This document shows, piece by piece, positions 46,377 to 54,923 of a DNA stretch of 64,000 nt; position 1 is the first letter of the stretch; every line of letters begins with the position of its first letter. Origin of the DNA: an uncultured Eudoraea sp. GTDB lineage: Bacteria > Bacteroidota > Bacteroidia > Flavobacteriales > Flavobacteriaceae. The DNA lies in the NCBI RefSeq assembly GCF_947490415.1, contig NZ_CANLGX010000003.1, positions 186,001-250,000 on the forward strand, given 5' to 3'. The position numbers were made by a program, and so were the translations under genes. The notes under the pieces were generated by a model. That model was not told where the DNA came from. It did no database searches and was given only the letters and a program-made list of their open reading frames with translations.

Positions 46377-46407
46377 TTGGGTAATATTATTGGATTTTTT
46401 ACGTTTA
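46377..46407 (+). promoter_or_regulatory. Promoter of the tiny tandem ORFs
   Basis: TTG at 46377-46379, 20 bases, then TACGTTTA at 46400-46407, one base from the TAnnTTTG consensus. Expected 5' leader of about 45 bases before the first ORF. Confidence 0.5.
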
Positions 46408-46458
46408 CTATATGATTATTGATACCCAAATCTCAATAATGTAAAAACCAATCTTACC

Positions 46459-46557
46459 ATGTTATACGACACCTACGGGGAGGAGTATTTAAATTTCCTC
46501 CAAGATTTGAATGAAATTTTAAGTTTAAACGAATTAGCCGAATTGGACTATTTATAG
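46459..46557 (+). CDS. Tiny ORF 1 (32 residues), YLNF-DLNEIL family
   Basis: ATG to TAG, 32 residues, strongly acidic and Leu-rich (nine Leu), predicted amphipathic helix. Residues 10-21 are YLNFLQDLNEIL. The next ORF encodes YLNFIEDLNEIL at residues 11-22. Between the two, Leu codons differ synonymously (TTG/CTT, TTA/CTA), which points to selection on the peptide. The stop codon lies in the loop of a terminator hairpin whose 5' arm is the end of this ORF. No Shine-Dalgarno sequence. Function unknown. Confidence 0.6.
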   Translation: MLYDTYGEEYLNFLQDLNEILSLNELAELDYL

Positions 46558-46578
46558 ACCACTCGGCTTTTTCTTTTT
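46536..46578 (+). terminator. Terminator overlapping the end of tiny ORF 1
   Basis: AGCCGA (46536-46541) pairs with TCGGCT (46563-46568); TGG with CCA extends the stem inward. It is followed by TTTTCTTTTT. A ribosome finishing ORF 1 would cover the 5' arm, so translation could suppress termination. Confidence 0.65.
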
Positions 46579-46591
46579 AAAAATTATTATT

Positions 46592-46693
46592 ATGGCAAAC
46601 CAGAATCAAGACAATACCGCGTATTTAAATTTCATTGAGGATCTTAATGAAATTCTATTGGATTACAATATTCACAAACTAAGCTGTTCTTAA
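46592..46693 (+). CDS. Tiny ORF 2 (33 residues), YLNF-DLNEIL family
   Basis: ATG to TAA, 33 residues beginning MANQNQDNTAYLNF. It shares the core YLNF-x2-DLNEIL with the ORF just upstream and then diverges (LDYNIHKLSCS). It starts 34 bases after the first ORF, past that ORF's terminator, and is followed by its own terminator at 46720-46757. The repeated unit of peptide plus terminator suggests a tandem duplication. Confidence 0.6.
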   Translation: MANQNQDNTAYLNFIEDLNEILLDYNIHKLSCS

Positions 46694-46719
46694 GTGTTTT
46701 ATTTAACAGATTATTAGTT

Positions 46720-46757
46720 AAAGCCTGGTTTTACCGGGCTTTATTTTTGTTTTTAAC
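46720..46757 (+). terminator. Terminator between tiny ORF 2 and rpoD
   Basis: 9-bp stem (AAAGCCTGG with CCGGGCTTT, one G-T pair), loop TTTTA, followed by ATTTTTGTTTTT. It lies immediately beyond the rpoD stop codon on the other strand and may serve both. Confidence 0.8.
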
Positions 46758-47616
46758 CTAAATAGGTTTTAAGCAGCTTACTTCTGGAATTATGACGTAA
46801 TTTTCGAATTGCCTTTTCCCGTATTTGTCTAACCCTTTCTCTGGTAAGGTCAAATGTTTGTCCAATCTCAGCAAGGGTCATCGACTGTTGGTCGCCAATA
46901 CCATAATAAAGTTTGACAACATCTGCTTCTCTTGGCGACAAGGTCTCTAAAGCCCGGTTTATTTCCGTATTAAGGGATTGCTGCATCAGATCTTTATCGG
47001 GTCTGGGAGATTCACCAGATCGCATAACATCATATAAATTGGAATCCTCACCTTCTTTAAGAGGTGCATCCATAGAAACATGTCTGCCTGAATTTTTTAT
47101 GGACTGCTTTACTTCACTAACACTCATTTCCAGTTCGGTTGCAATTTCCTCAGCAGAAGGAGGTCTTTCATGCGCTTGTTCTAAATAGGAAAAAGTCTTC
47201 TTAATTTTATTAATAGATCCAATTTTGTTCAAAGGCAATCTAACAACTCTAGATTGTTCCGCTAACGCTTGTAAAATAGATTGGCGAATCCACCAAACCG
47301 CATAGGAGATAAATTTAAATCCTCTGGTTTCATCAAATCTTTTGGCAGCCTTTACCAACCCTACATTACCTTCATTAATTAAATCGGGAAGCTTTAATCC
47401 TTGATTTTGATATTGTTTTGCCACGGAGACTACGAATCTCAAATTGGCATTTGTTAATTTTTCCAGTGCAGCCTGGTCGCCGGTCCTGATCTTCTGCGCT
47501 AATTCTACCTCTTCATTTGCCGTAATCAGTTCTATTTTACTGATATCTTGCAGGTATTTATCTAATGATTTTGATTCTCTATTAGTTACCTGCTTGATAA
47601 TCTTAAGTTGCCTCAT
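46753..47616 (-). CDS. rpoD: Primary RNA polymerase sigma factor
   Basis: 287 residues, the size and sequence type of the Bacteroidetes housekeeping sigma factor (sigma-ABfr), which recognises TTG/TAnnTTTG promoters and lacks region 1.1. Region 1.2 [16 protein letters not shown], region 2 [45 protein letters not shown] then [11 protein letters not shown], region 3 [11 protein letters not shown], region 4 [19 protein letters not shown]. Single gene. Confidence 0.95.
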   Translation of the reverse strand: MRQLKIIKQVTNRESKSLDKYLQDISKIELITANEEVELAQKIRTGDQAALEKLTNANLRFVVSVAKQYQNQGLKLPDLINEGNVGLVKAAKRFDETRGFKFISYAVWWIRQSILQALAEQSRVVRLPLNKIGSINKIKKTFSYLEQAHERPPSAEEIATELEMSVSEVKQSIKNSGRHVSMDAPLKEGEDSNLYDVMRSGESPRPDKDLMQQSLNTEINRALETLSPREADVVKLYYGIGDQQSMTLAEIGQTFDLTRERVRQIREKAIRKLRHNSRSKLLKTYLG

Positions 47617-47807
47617 ATATATTGTCTAGATTATTAGTTTATAATTTCTCAGTATAATGTTTTATTCTGTCTTTTCCAAACCTAAACCACTAATGTTTTA
47701 CATAAATTATGACAGTTCCATATATCTGTTAAGGGCCTTATTTATTACTATTTTGCTTTACTTTATATGCTGATTAAAGCGAACAATACTATCTTTATAG
47801 CCGTATA

Positions 47808-48317
47808 ATGAGTAAACGAGCGCTAAAAAAGTATTTGACGGGTCTTAAAAAGCCAGAATTAGAAGAGCAAATGGTTGATTTATATGACCGTTTCCCGGCT
47901 GTTAAACAATATTATGATTTTGTTTTTAATCCCAGAGAAGATAAATGGGTACAGGAGGCTAAAGTAAAAATCTCAAATGAATACTTTCCTCTTAAAAGAA
48001 AAAAAGCAAGAGCCAGAAGGTCAGTCGCACAAAAGTATATAAAGCAGTTTTTAAAATTGGGCATGGCTCCTTATTTAATAGCAGATGTTATGCTTTTTAA
48101 CCTTGAAGTAGCACAATCATTTTCACGCGAACGCAACGTTCCTGATTCGTTTTATAAAAGCATGCTTAATTCATTTACACAGCTCATTCATCATGTTTCT
48201 TTTTATGAAATGCTCCCCGACTTTAAAGATCGAATTATAAAAGTATATAATACTACATTGGAACAAAAATGGGAGTATTCTGAGGGTTTTACCAGAGCAC
48301 TGGATATAATTGATTAA
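47808..48317 (+). CDS. DUF6155-like protein
   Basis: 169 residues, starting MSKRALKKYLTGLKKPELEEQMVDLYDRF; mostly helical and basic, with a KRKKARARRS stretch near residue 65. No membrane segment. I place it in DUF6155 by its N-terminal motif and length, from memory. Function unknown. A TATCTTTA box at 47790-47797 may be its -7 element. Confidence 0.75.
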   Translation: MSKRALKKYLTGLKKPELEEQMVDLYDRFPAVKQYYDFVFNPREDKWVQEAKVKISNEYFPLKRKKARARRSVAQKYIKQFLKLGMAPYLIADVMLFNLEVAQSFSRERNVPDSFYKSMLNSFTQLIHHVSFYEMLPDFKDRIIKVYNTTLEQKWEYSEGFTRALDIID

Positions 48318-48383
48318 GTCTGGAAAACTTAAAGCTCTGCCAACTAATTAAATGTTTGTTTATTTTAAAATTTTAGAACGTAA

Positions 48384-49313
48384 ATGGCTATTGTAATTAT
48401 AAGACAAGACAATAAAATAGATTCATGGAAGAAAGCTTTAAAGGCCAAAGCTCCGGATATCTCGATTTACAGCTATCTGGAAGAACACCCAAAAGAAGAA
48501 ATTACTCTGGCTTGCGTTTGGAAACAGCCAGTCGATTCTCTAAAGCAATATCCCAACCTTAAATGTATTGCTTCATTGGGCGCCGGGGTCGATTTTATAT
48601 TCAAAGACCAGTCCGTTCCTGAAAATATCCCAATAACTCGGGTAGTAGATCCCGTTTTGGCAAGTGATATGTCTGAATTTGTTTTGGCTTTGATACTTAG
48701 TTTTTTCAAAAACCTTAATAACTACAGGACAGATCAAATGAAGAAGGTATGGTACCCTCAGGAATATAAGAGGATTTCTGATGTTACTGTGGGAATTATG
48801 GGTATGGGAGCTTTAGGCGAGAAGCTCGCAGAAGACCTTATCAAAAACCGATTTAAAGTAATTGGATGGGCAACTTCGCCTAAAATTATTCCCGGTGTAG
48901 AAGTATACACCGGTGATAAAGAAAAAAACACCTTTCTGTCCAAGAGTAATATAGTTGTTTGTTTATTGCCATTAACCCGGGAAACTACTGGAATATTAAA
49001 CAGTAAATTGTTTAAAGAGTTACCAAAACAATCCTATGTTATTAACGTTGCAAGAGGTGGTCATTTAGTAGATGAAGACCTGTTGGAATACATTAACAAC
49101 GGACATCTGGCAGGAGCAGGATTAGATGTTTTTCATGAGGAACCACTTTCAGTCGAACATCCCTTTTGGACGCATCCAAAAATAAATATTACACCACATA
49201 TTGCCAGTGTTTCTGATATTGAATCTGTAATACCACAATTATTAGAAAACTACGGAAGATTAAAAGAAGGATTGCCTTTGAATAATATAGTTAATCGTGA
49301 AAAGGGATATTAA
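48384..49313 (+). CDS. D-2-hydroxyacid dehydrogenase, GhrA-like
   Basis: 309 residues. NAD(P)-binding motif VGIMGMGALGEKL, substrate-binding Arg in INVARGGHLVDE, Glu in VFHEEPL, and the proton-donor His in ITPHIASV. Overall closest to glyoxylate/hydroxypyruvate reductase A (SLGAGVDFIFKD, LLPLTRETTGILN). Reduces 2-oxoacids; the exact substrate is inferred. Confidence 0.9.
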   Translation: MAIVIIRQDNKIDSWKKALKAKAPDISIYSYLEEHPKEEITLACVWKQPVDSLKQYPNLKCIASLGAGVDFIFKDQSVPENIPITRVVDPVLASDMSEFVLALILSFFKNLNNYRTDQMKKVWYPQEYKRISDVTVGIMGMGALGEKLAEDLIKNRFKVIGWATSPKIIPGVEVYTGDKEKNTFLSKSNIVVCLLPLTRETTGILNSKLFKELPKQSYVINVARGGHLVDEDLLEYINNGHLAGAGLDVFHEEPLSVEHPFWTHPKINITPHIASVSDIESVIPQLLENYGRLKEGLPLNNIVNREKGY

Positions 49314-49359
49314 CTTGTAGTTTTCAGGTTTATAATTTCTTTTAAGTATAAAAAACATA

Positions 49360-49367
49360 TAATTTTG
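49360..49367 (+). promoter_or_regulatory. Promoter -7 box for the helicase gene
   Basis: TAATTTTG, an exact TAnnTTTG match, only 5 bases before the TTG start codon of the helicase, which implies a very short or absent 5' leader. Confidence 0.45.
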
Positions 49368-49372
49368 CAAAA

Positions 49373-50944
49373 TTGGAGTTACGACAACTTCAAGATAAGT
49401 ATTTCCTTAAATCTATCAATGAAAATTCGCTTTTGCAGATACAAACAGATCAAATAGAAAAAAAACTTTACGATTACCAATTACAGGATCTGAATACAAT
49501 ATTTTCCTTTTTGGAGGAAGCTTCAGAAGATGTAAATCTACTCTATCAGCTACCGACAGGTGGTGGTAAGACCGTGGTTTTTTCCGAGATAGCCAAAAGA
49601 TTTATAGCCAAAACTCAAAAAAAGGTAGTAGTTCTTACCCACAGGATTGAATTAAGTAACCAAACTTCCAGAATGCTGACCGGATTTGGCGTTAAGAACA
49701 TGATCATTAATAGTGAAATTAAGGAATTAAAGGACCAGGATAATTTCATGTGCTTTGTGGCTATGGTTGAAACCCTTAATAACAGGCTGCAGGAAGAGAT
49801 GATTGAGTTGGATAATGTGGGCTTGGTGATAATTGATGAAGCACATTATAATTCTTTCAGAAAGCTTTTTAAGTACTTTGAAAAATCGATTATTTTGGGG
49901 GTAACGGCTACACCCCTGAGCTCCAACATTAAGCTCCCGATGAAGGACAACTACAGTAAGTTAATTGTTGGGGAATCTATTGAATCGCTTATAAAAAAGA
50001 AGTTTCTTGCGAAGGCCAATATGTATAGCTATGATGTTAGTCTACGTTCATTAAAGCTTGGGATTAGTGGAGATTATACCGTAAAATCTTCCGATGAATT
50101 GTATGGGAATCAAAGCATGTTGGTTAAATTATTAAGTGCCTATGAGGAGATTGCCAAGGGAACAAAAACCTTGATTTTTAATAATGGTATAAACACGTCG
50201 CGTTATGTATATGAAACTTTTAAAAAAGCCGGCTATCCCATTAAACACTTAGATAATAAGAATAGTGCCTCAGAACGAAGGGAAATCTTAGAATGGTTTT
50301 CAGAAACCCAAGATGCTATTTTGACTTCGGTAAGTATTTTAACAACCGGATTTGATGAACCAACCGTAGAGACCATTATCCTAAACCGGGCGACAAGATC
50401 ATTGACTCTTTATTTTCAAATGATAGGAAGAGGATCTCGTATTCTTGAAAATAAAACAGATTTCACGGTTGTGGATATGGGAAATAATGCATCTCGTTTT
50501 GGAATGTGGGACGCACCCATTGACTGGCAGGAAATATTTCACTTTCCGGATTTTTTCCTTGAAAACATTAAGAATGATGAGGATATAGAACGTGAATTTG
50601 TATATACCATGCCTCCCGAATTAAGGGCTGAATTTGCTAATTCTACCCAAATTGATTTTGATGTTAAAGCCGAATATAAAAAGGTGTTTGCACAGGGTCT
50701 GAAGTCTAAAACTGTACTTGAACGCAGTATAGAACAGCATGCCCAAATATGTGTTGAAAATAGTGAAGATGTTTTTGATGCAAGAATTCTGGCCAAAAAG
50801 CTTAAAGAAGAAATCTCCTATCGGGTGAGGCAATATTCATATTGTATTATGAACAATACAAAGAATTATAAAGAATGGTTGGAAGAAGATTATGAACGTA
50901 AACTGCGCTTGAATATATCCCAAAAATTTGCGTCAAGGATGTGA
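49373..50944 (+). CDS. DEAD/DEAH-box helicase (superfamily 2)
   Basis: 523 residues, TTG start; no ATG is available near the N-terminus. Walker A QLPTGGGKTVV, motif Ia VVVLTHRIELSNQ, motif II IIDEAHYNS, motif III GVTATPLSS, motif V TTGFDEPTVETIILNRAT and motif VI QMIGRGSRI. Relatives are COG1061-type helicases of the SSL2/Type-III-restriction-like branch. There is no nuclease domain and no adjacent methyltransferase, so this is not visibly a restriction system; it stands alone. The C-terminal 150 residues are unassigned. Confidence 0.88.
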   Translation: MELRQLQDKYFLKSINENSLLQIQTDQIEKKLYDYQLQDLNTIFSFLEEASEDVNLLYQLPTGGGKTVVFSEIAKRFIAKTQKKVVVLTHRIELSNQTSRMLTGFGVKNMIINSEIKELKDQDNFMCFVAMVETLNNRLQEEMIELDNVGLVIIDEAHYNSFRKLFKYFEKSIILGVTATPLSSNIKLPMKDNYSKLIVGESIESLIKKKFLAKANMYSYDVSLRSLKLGISGDYTVKSSDELYGNQSMLVKLLSAYEEIAKGTKTLIFNNGINTSRYVYETFKKAGYPIKHLDNKNSASERREILEWFSETQDAILTSVSILTTGFDEPTVETIILNRATRSLTLYFQMIGRGSRILENKTDFTVVDMGNNASRFGMWDAPIDWQEIFHFPDFFLENIKNDEDIEREFVYTMPPELRAEFANSTQIDFDVKAEYKKVFAQGLKSKTVLERSIEQHAQICVENSEDVFDARILAKKLKEEISYRVRQYSYCIMNNTKNYKEWLEEDYERKLRLNISQKFASRM

Positions 50945-51042
50945 TTTTTACAGCTATAAGTAGCTAAAGCCAGCCATAATATACCTGAACAATGTTAATT
51001 AATTTATTAGGGTATTTTTCTTAGTTAACCGTATATAGAGCT

Positions 51043-52290
51043 ATGCATTCAAACAAAGTGTTGATTCTTGGTCTAACCTGGCCGGAACCTAAGACAACGG
51101 CGGCAGGAATCAGGATGATGCAATTAATTCATTGGTTTTTAGAAAAAAAATTTCAAATTACTTTTGCCAGTACCGCTGCCTTTAATGAGTATTCTGAAAA
51201 TTTAACGGCGTACGGGGTTGATCAGCAATCCGTAAAACTAAACCATCATAGCTTTGATGAGTTTGCTCAGCGATTAAATCCTTCTATAGTTGTTTTCGAC
51301 CGTTATATTATGGAGGAACAATTTGGTTGGAGGATAGCGGAAAATTTACCCGATGCGCTTCGGGTTTTGGATACTGAAGACCTTCATTCGCTTAGATCCG
51401 CGAGAGAAAAAAATTTCTCTGTTCAAAAAGAATTTAATATTTCCGATTGGCTAAGTCTGGATATTACAAAAAGAGAACTGGCAAGTATTTTCCGTTCAGA
51501 TTTATCGTTGATTATTTCCGAATTTGAGATTAAACTACTAAAAGATATAGTTAAGGTAGATGAGAGTTTACTTTTCCATCTGCCTTTTATGTACGAACAA
51601 TTAAACGAAAGTATTACTAAGAATTGGCCACCCTTTGATAAAAGACAACATTTTGTATTCATCGGAAACGGGAAACATGCCCCAAATATAGATGCAATTT
51701 CATGGCTAAATACCGAAATATGGCCATTAATTAGGGAATCACTACCGGAATCAGAATTGCATATTTATGGTCCATATATGCCGGAAAGAGTTCGAAAAAT
51801 GGAAAGCCCTAAAACAGGGTTTAGAATTAAAGGATGGGTAAGGGATGCAGCTTCTATAATGGCTCAGGCAAAGCTTAATCTGATACCATTGCGTTTTGGT
51901 GCCGGATTAAAGGGAAAACTGTTGGATGGTTTTATAAACGGAACACCTAACGTTACAACTTCTATTGGAATGGAAGGGATAGGTAATTCTGAAGAATTAA
52001 ACCTTTTTACACAGGACGAAGCCATAGGTTTTTCTAAACGAGCTATTGAACTTTACCGGAGTAAGTATAAATGGAAGGAAACCCAAAATTTGGGCACAGA
52101 TGTGATAAACAAACATTTTAACAAGGTAGTTTTTGGAGAAAGACTTAATAAGAAAATTATAGAATTAGATAAAAACCTGAATCAACATAGAGCAACCAAC
52201 ATTATTGGGGGCATTTTGGCACATAAAACTTTGCAGAGCACTAAATATTTATCCAAATGGATTGAAGCCAAAAACAATTTGTTACAATAA
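51043..52290 (+). CDS. GT4-like glycosyltransferase
   Basis: 415 residues, GT-B fold. Starts with VLILGLTWPEPKTTAAGIRM, a nucleotide-sugar transferase-like N-terminus. The C-terminal domain has FIGNGKHAPNIDAISWL, LHIYGPYMPERV, RIKGWVRDAASIMAQAKLNLIPLRFGAGLKGKLLD (the E-x7-E equivalent region) and a helical tail. Acceptor and sugar unknown. It is a single gene, not part of a capsule cluster. Confidence 0.82.
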   Translation: MHSNKVLILGLTWPEPKTTAAGIRMMQLIHWFLEKKFQITFASTAAFNEYSENLTAYGVDQQSVKLNHHSFDEFAQRLNPSIVVFDRYIMEEQFGWRIAENLPDALRVLDTEDLHSLRSAREKNFSVQKEFNISDWLSLDITKRELASIFRSDLSLIISEFEIKLLKDIVKVDESLLFHLPFMYEQLNESITKNWPPFDKRQHFVFIGNGKHAPNIDAISWLNTEIWPLIRESLPESELHIYGPYMPERVRKMESPKTGFRIKGWVRDAASIMAQAKLNLIPLRFGAGLKGKLLDGFINGTPNVTTSIGMEGIGNSEELNLFTQDEAIGFSKRAIELYRSKYKWKETQNLGTDVINKHFNKVVFGERLNKKIIELDKNLNQHRATNIIGGILAHKTLQSTKYLSKWIEAKNNLLQ

Positions 52291-52353
52291 AAAACTCGAC
52301 GTTAATAAGACAAAGACCTTATAAAAATAAAAGGACATTAACAGTACAAGCCT

Positions 52354-52361
52354 TATCTTTA
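52354..52361 (+). promoter_or_regulatory. Possible -7 box for menB
   Basis: TATCTTTA, one base from TAnnTTTG, 25 bases before the menB ATG. No TTG at the expected distance. Confidence 0.3.
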
Positions 52362-52385
52362 ATGCGTACATAGAAATACTCTGAT

Positions 52386-53225
52386 ATGAACATAGACTGG
52401 AAAACCGTTAAAACTTTTGAAGATATAACCTATAAAAAAAGCAATGGTGTGGCTCGTATTGCTTTTAATCGACCTGATGTACGAAACGCGTTCAGGCCTA
52501 AAACTACAAGCGAGTTATATGAAGCTTTTTATGATGCGCAAGAGGACACTTCTATTGGTGTAGTATTGCTTTCCGCTGAAGGGCCTTCGTCCAAAGACGG
52601 CGTCTATGCGTTTTGTAGCGGGGGAGATCAAAAATCCAGGGGACACAAAGGTTATGTGGGTGATGATGGAATGCATAGGCTGAATATCCTGGAAGTACAA
52701 CGCTTAATTCGCTTTATGCCAAAAGTGGTTATTGCAGTAGTGCCCGGGTGGGCTGTAGGAGGAGGACATAGTTTGCATGTGGTTTGTGATCTTACCCTGG
52801 CGAGTAAAGAACATGCTGTTTTTAAACAAACAGATGCTGATGTTACAAGTTTTGACGGGGGGTATGGCTCGGCTTACCTGGCTAAAATGGTTGGGCAGAA
52901 GAAAGCCCGTGAAATTTTCTTTTTAGGAAGAAGTTATACCGCACAGGCGGCATATGAAATGGGTATGGTTAATGCGGTAATACCTCATGAGGAGCTAGAG
53001 GAGACCGCTTTTGAATGGGCTCAGGAAATATTGGCAAAATCGCCTACTTCCATTAAAATGTTGAAGTTTGCGATGAATCTTACAGACGACGGAATGGTTG
53101 GTCAGCAAGTCTTTGCCGGCGAAGCCACCAGATTGGCATATATGACAGAAGAAGCAAAAGAAGGCAGAAATGCATTTTTAGAAAAGAGAAAACCTGATTT
53201 TGGAACTGATAAATGGATTCCATAA
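52386..53225 (+). CDS. menB: 1,4-dihydroxy-2-naphthoyl-CoA synthase
   Basis: 279 residues, crotonase fold. It closes the naphthoquinone ring in menaquinone synthesis. MenB-specific motifs: FNRPDVRNAFRPKTTSEL, FCSGGDQKSRGHKGYV, VVPGWAVGGGHSLHVVCDLT, ADVTSFDGGYGSAYLAKMVGQKKAREIFFLGRSY. The oxyanion-hole and active-site Asp (TSFDGGYG) are present. Other men genes are not in the window. Confidence 0.96.
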   Translation: MNIDWKTVKTFEDITYKKSNGVARIAFNRPDVRNAFRPKTTSELYEAFYDAQEDTSIGVVLLSAEGPSSKDGVYAFCSGGDQKSRGHKGYVGDDGMHRLNILEVQRLIRFMPKVVIAVVPGWAVGGGHSLHVVCDLTLASKEHAVFKQTDADVTSFDGGYGSAYLAKMVGQKKAREIFFLGRSYTAQAAYEMGMVNAVIPHEELEETAFEWAQEILAKSPTSIKMLKFAMNLTDDGMVGQQVFAGEATRLAYMTEEAKEGRNAFLEKRKPDFGTDKWIP

Positions 53226-53252
53226 AGTTAGCTAAGGTTTATTTTGATGAAA

Positions 53253-54416
53253 TTACACCCTTGGCTTCCTTAGTTTTTGAAGTAAAATGTTTTTTGTTCG
53301 CCAAATAAAATGATAAATCATTGGTATTGGATCTTTAATGGCAAATTTAAAAGGAGTATTGTTCCAGATGAATTTGAAATTAAATAGGAGCCGCGGATCC
53401 TTGCTAACGCTTTTTACTAAGCCTTGTAAGTTTAAATAGTTAAGCTCTGAATAAGCCGGAACTTCAAAATTTATACCTAGGGCATTTAGACAATATAAGT
53501 AAGGGAAATTAACGCCCGCAATAGCTGAGGCATCAGTGGTTAGCCAATATCGTGGGTTAATTTCCAATATTTGCACAAGATCTCTTTCCTGATCATATAT
53601 CATATCAATATTTGCAACACCAGACCAGTTTAAGGATTTCATCAGTTTCTTTGCTAATTCCAAAGCCTTATCCTCCTTAATAAATTGCAATCCAATTTGA
53701 GGTGAATATGGTATGTTGTTATATAAATTGCCTTTTTGAATTGTAGTAGCCAAAATTCGGCCTTGTGAACATAGAACATTACACCCAAGATCAAAACCAT
53801 CAATATATTCCTGCAATAATATTGAATGAACTGGATTTTTATTATTAATATATTGTTTTAGTTCTTCTTTGGAATTAATTTTTTGAATTCCTATGCCACC
53901 TCCTGTATTTACAGTTGGTTTTATTAGACATGGAAATTGAAAATTAAATTTATCTATATTGTTAAACTCCTCCGGTTTTATAAGAATACTATTAGGTCCG
54001 TTAATCAAATTATTCTTCATATGCTCTGCAAGAGACCATTTATTTAAGGCCTTATTTAATGAGGTTAAGGGGGGAAGAGCAACCAACGCACATTCATTAC
54101 TCAATGAATTTTTATTCAAATTTAATTTCATGATCCCATCATTAAATATGGGCATCAAAACATCAATTTTATATTTGGTTATTTCTTTGTTAATATTGGA
54201 TATCCAAAGGGAATCATCTGTGGTTATTGGATAGTATGAATAACTACATATCCTGTTGGAATACCGAAGGGCAGCGTATTTTTCATCATTGGACATCACA
54301 TGCACTTTGATGCCTTTAACCAGGGAAAGACAATTCAAGACTAGCATTAAATATTTGCTTTCTCCATCTGGGATTAACACAGAAAATTGATGCTCATCTT
54401 TTTTCATCTCCGGCAA
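53253..54416 (-). CDS. ATP-grasp carboxylate ligase-like protein
   Basis: 387 residues. An N-terminal Rossmann-like domain (SVLIPDGESKYLMLVLNCL) is followed by an ATP-grasp domain: FPCLIKPTVNTGGGIGIQKI, LLQEYIDGFDLGCNVL, and metal-binding VANIDMIYDQ plus ILEINPRYWLT. The C-terminal ~70 residues are not part of the fold. The product is unknown. Convergent with menB, 27 bases apart. Confidence 0.85.
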   Translation of the reverse strand: MPEMKKDEHQFSVLIPDGESKYLMLVLNCLSLVKGIKVHVMSNDEKYAALRYSNRICSYSYYPITTDDSLWISNINKEITKYKIDVLMPIFNDGIMKLNLNKNSLSNECALVALPPLTSLNKALNKWSLAEHMKNNLINGPNSILIKPEEFNNIDKFNFQFPCLIKPTVNTGGGIGIQKINSKEELKQYINNKNPVHSILLQEYIDGFDLGCNVLCSQGRILATTIQKGNLYNNIPYSPQIGLQFIKEDKALELAKKLMKSLNWSGVANIDMIYDQERDLVQILEINPRYWLTTDASAIAGVNFPYLYCLNALGINFEVPAYSELNYLNLQGLVKSVSKDPRLLFNFKFIWNNTPFKFAIKDPIPMIYHFIWRTKNILLQKLRKPRV

Positions 54417-54923
54417 TCAGTTTGAATTAATATTCTATACTAAGGTGTTCCTTAAACTCCAATAAAGAAAGCTTTACTGAACATCATAAAATTATGAACT
54501 TAACTAATAGCGAGCACATAATTATGGTTTAAAGACAAAATATATGAGATAATCTGTTATTCTAGCAGATAATAGGTATTCGTGTAAGCAATAAGATTGA
54601 AGTTGTTAAAACTAAAAAGAGCCCTGCCAACTAAGACAAGACTCTTTTACGAGAACACTATATGAAAATGAAAAAATTAACTTCTTGTTATTTACACTGT
54701 AAACATACAGCCAACCTTTCTGAAAATATAATTATTGTTGTGAGCAATCATAGATTTGTGGTAAACAGAGCAATTCCTGTTATTTAATCGCAAAATGGAG
54801 CCTCAATTATGTAATGGCTGTTAAATTTCATACAATTCTCACTTAAGGAATCTTTTGTTGAATTTTATTACCTTAACTTTTTTTATTAATAACCCATTCA
54901 TTTAGAATATAAAAATTGATTGG
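54417..54923. other. Long intergenic region before the pirin gene
   Basis: 507 bases. It contains a hairpin of terminator type (54615-54648) that does not follow any gene I can see, and a 41-codon ATG frame (54661-54786, MKMKKLTSCYLHCKHTANL) that could be a gene remnant or a small peptide. The remaining ~130 bases show no clear promoter for the pirin gene. Confidence 0.5.
54615..54648 (-). terminator. Orphan terminator-like hairpin
   Basis: 12-bp stem with three G-T pairs (AAAAGAGCCCTG with CAAGACTCTTTT on the plus strand). The T run is better on the minus strand. No minus-strand gene precedes it, so it may end an unannotated small RNA, or act on the plus strand as the end of a leader. Confidence 0.35.

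Larger units (their letters stand above)
46313..46752. other. Intergenic region holding two tiny tandem ORFs
   Basis: 440 bases between the YaiO-like gene and rpoD. It contains a promoter (46377-46407), a 32-codon ORF, a terminator hairpin, a 33-codon related ORF, and a second terminator shared with rpoD. These are listed separately. Confidence 0.7.

Noticed and set aside
46459-46557. Tiny ORF 1 as a leucine-biosynthesis leader peptide
   Set aside because: Leu codons are spread rather than consecutive, and no biosynthetic gene lies downstream on that strand.
49373-50944. Helicase as part of a restriction or other defence system
   Set aside because: There is no nuclease, methyltransferase, PLD or other effector next to it; neighbours are metabolic genes.
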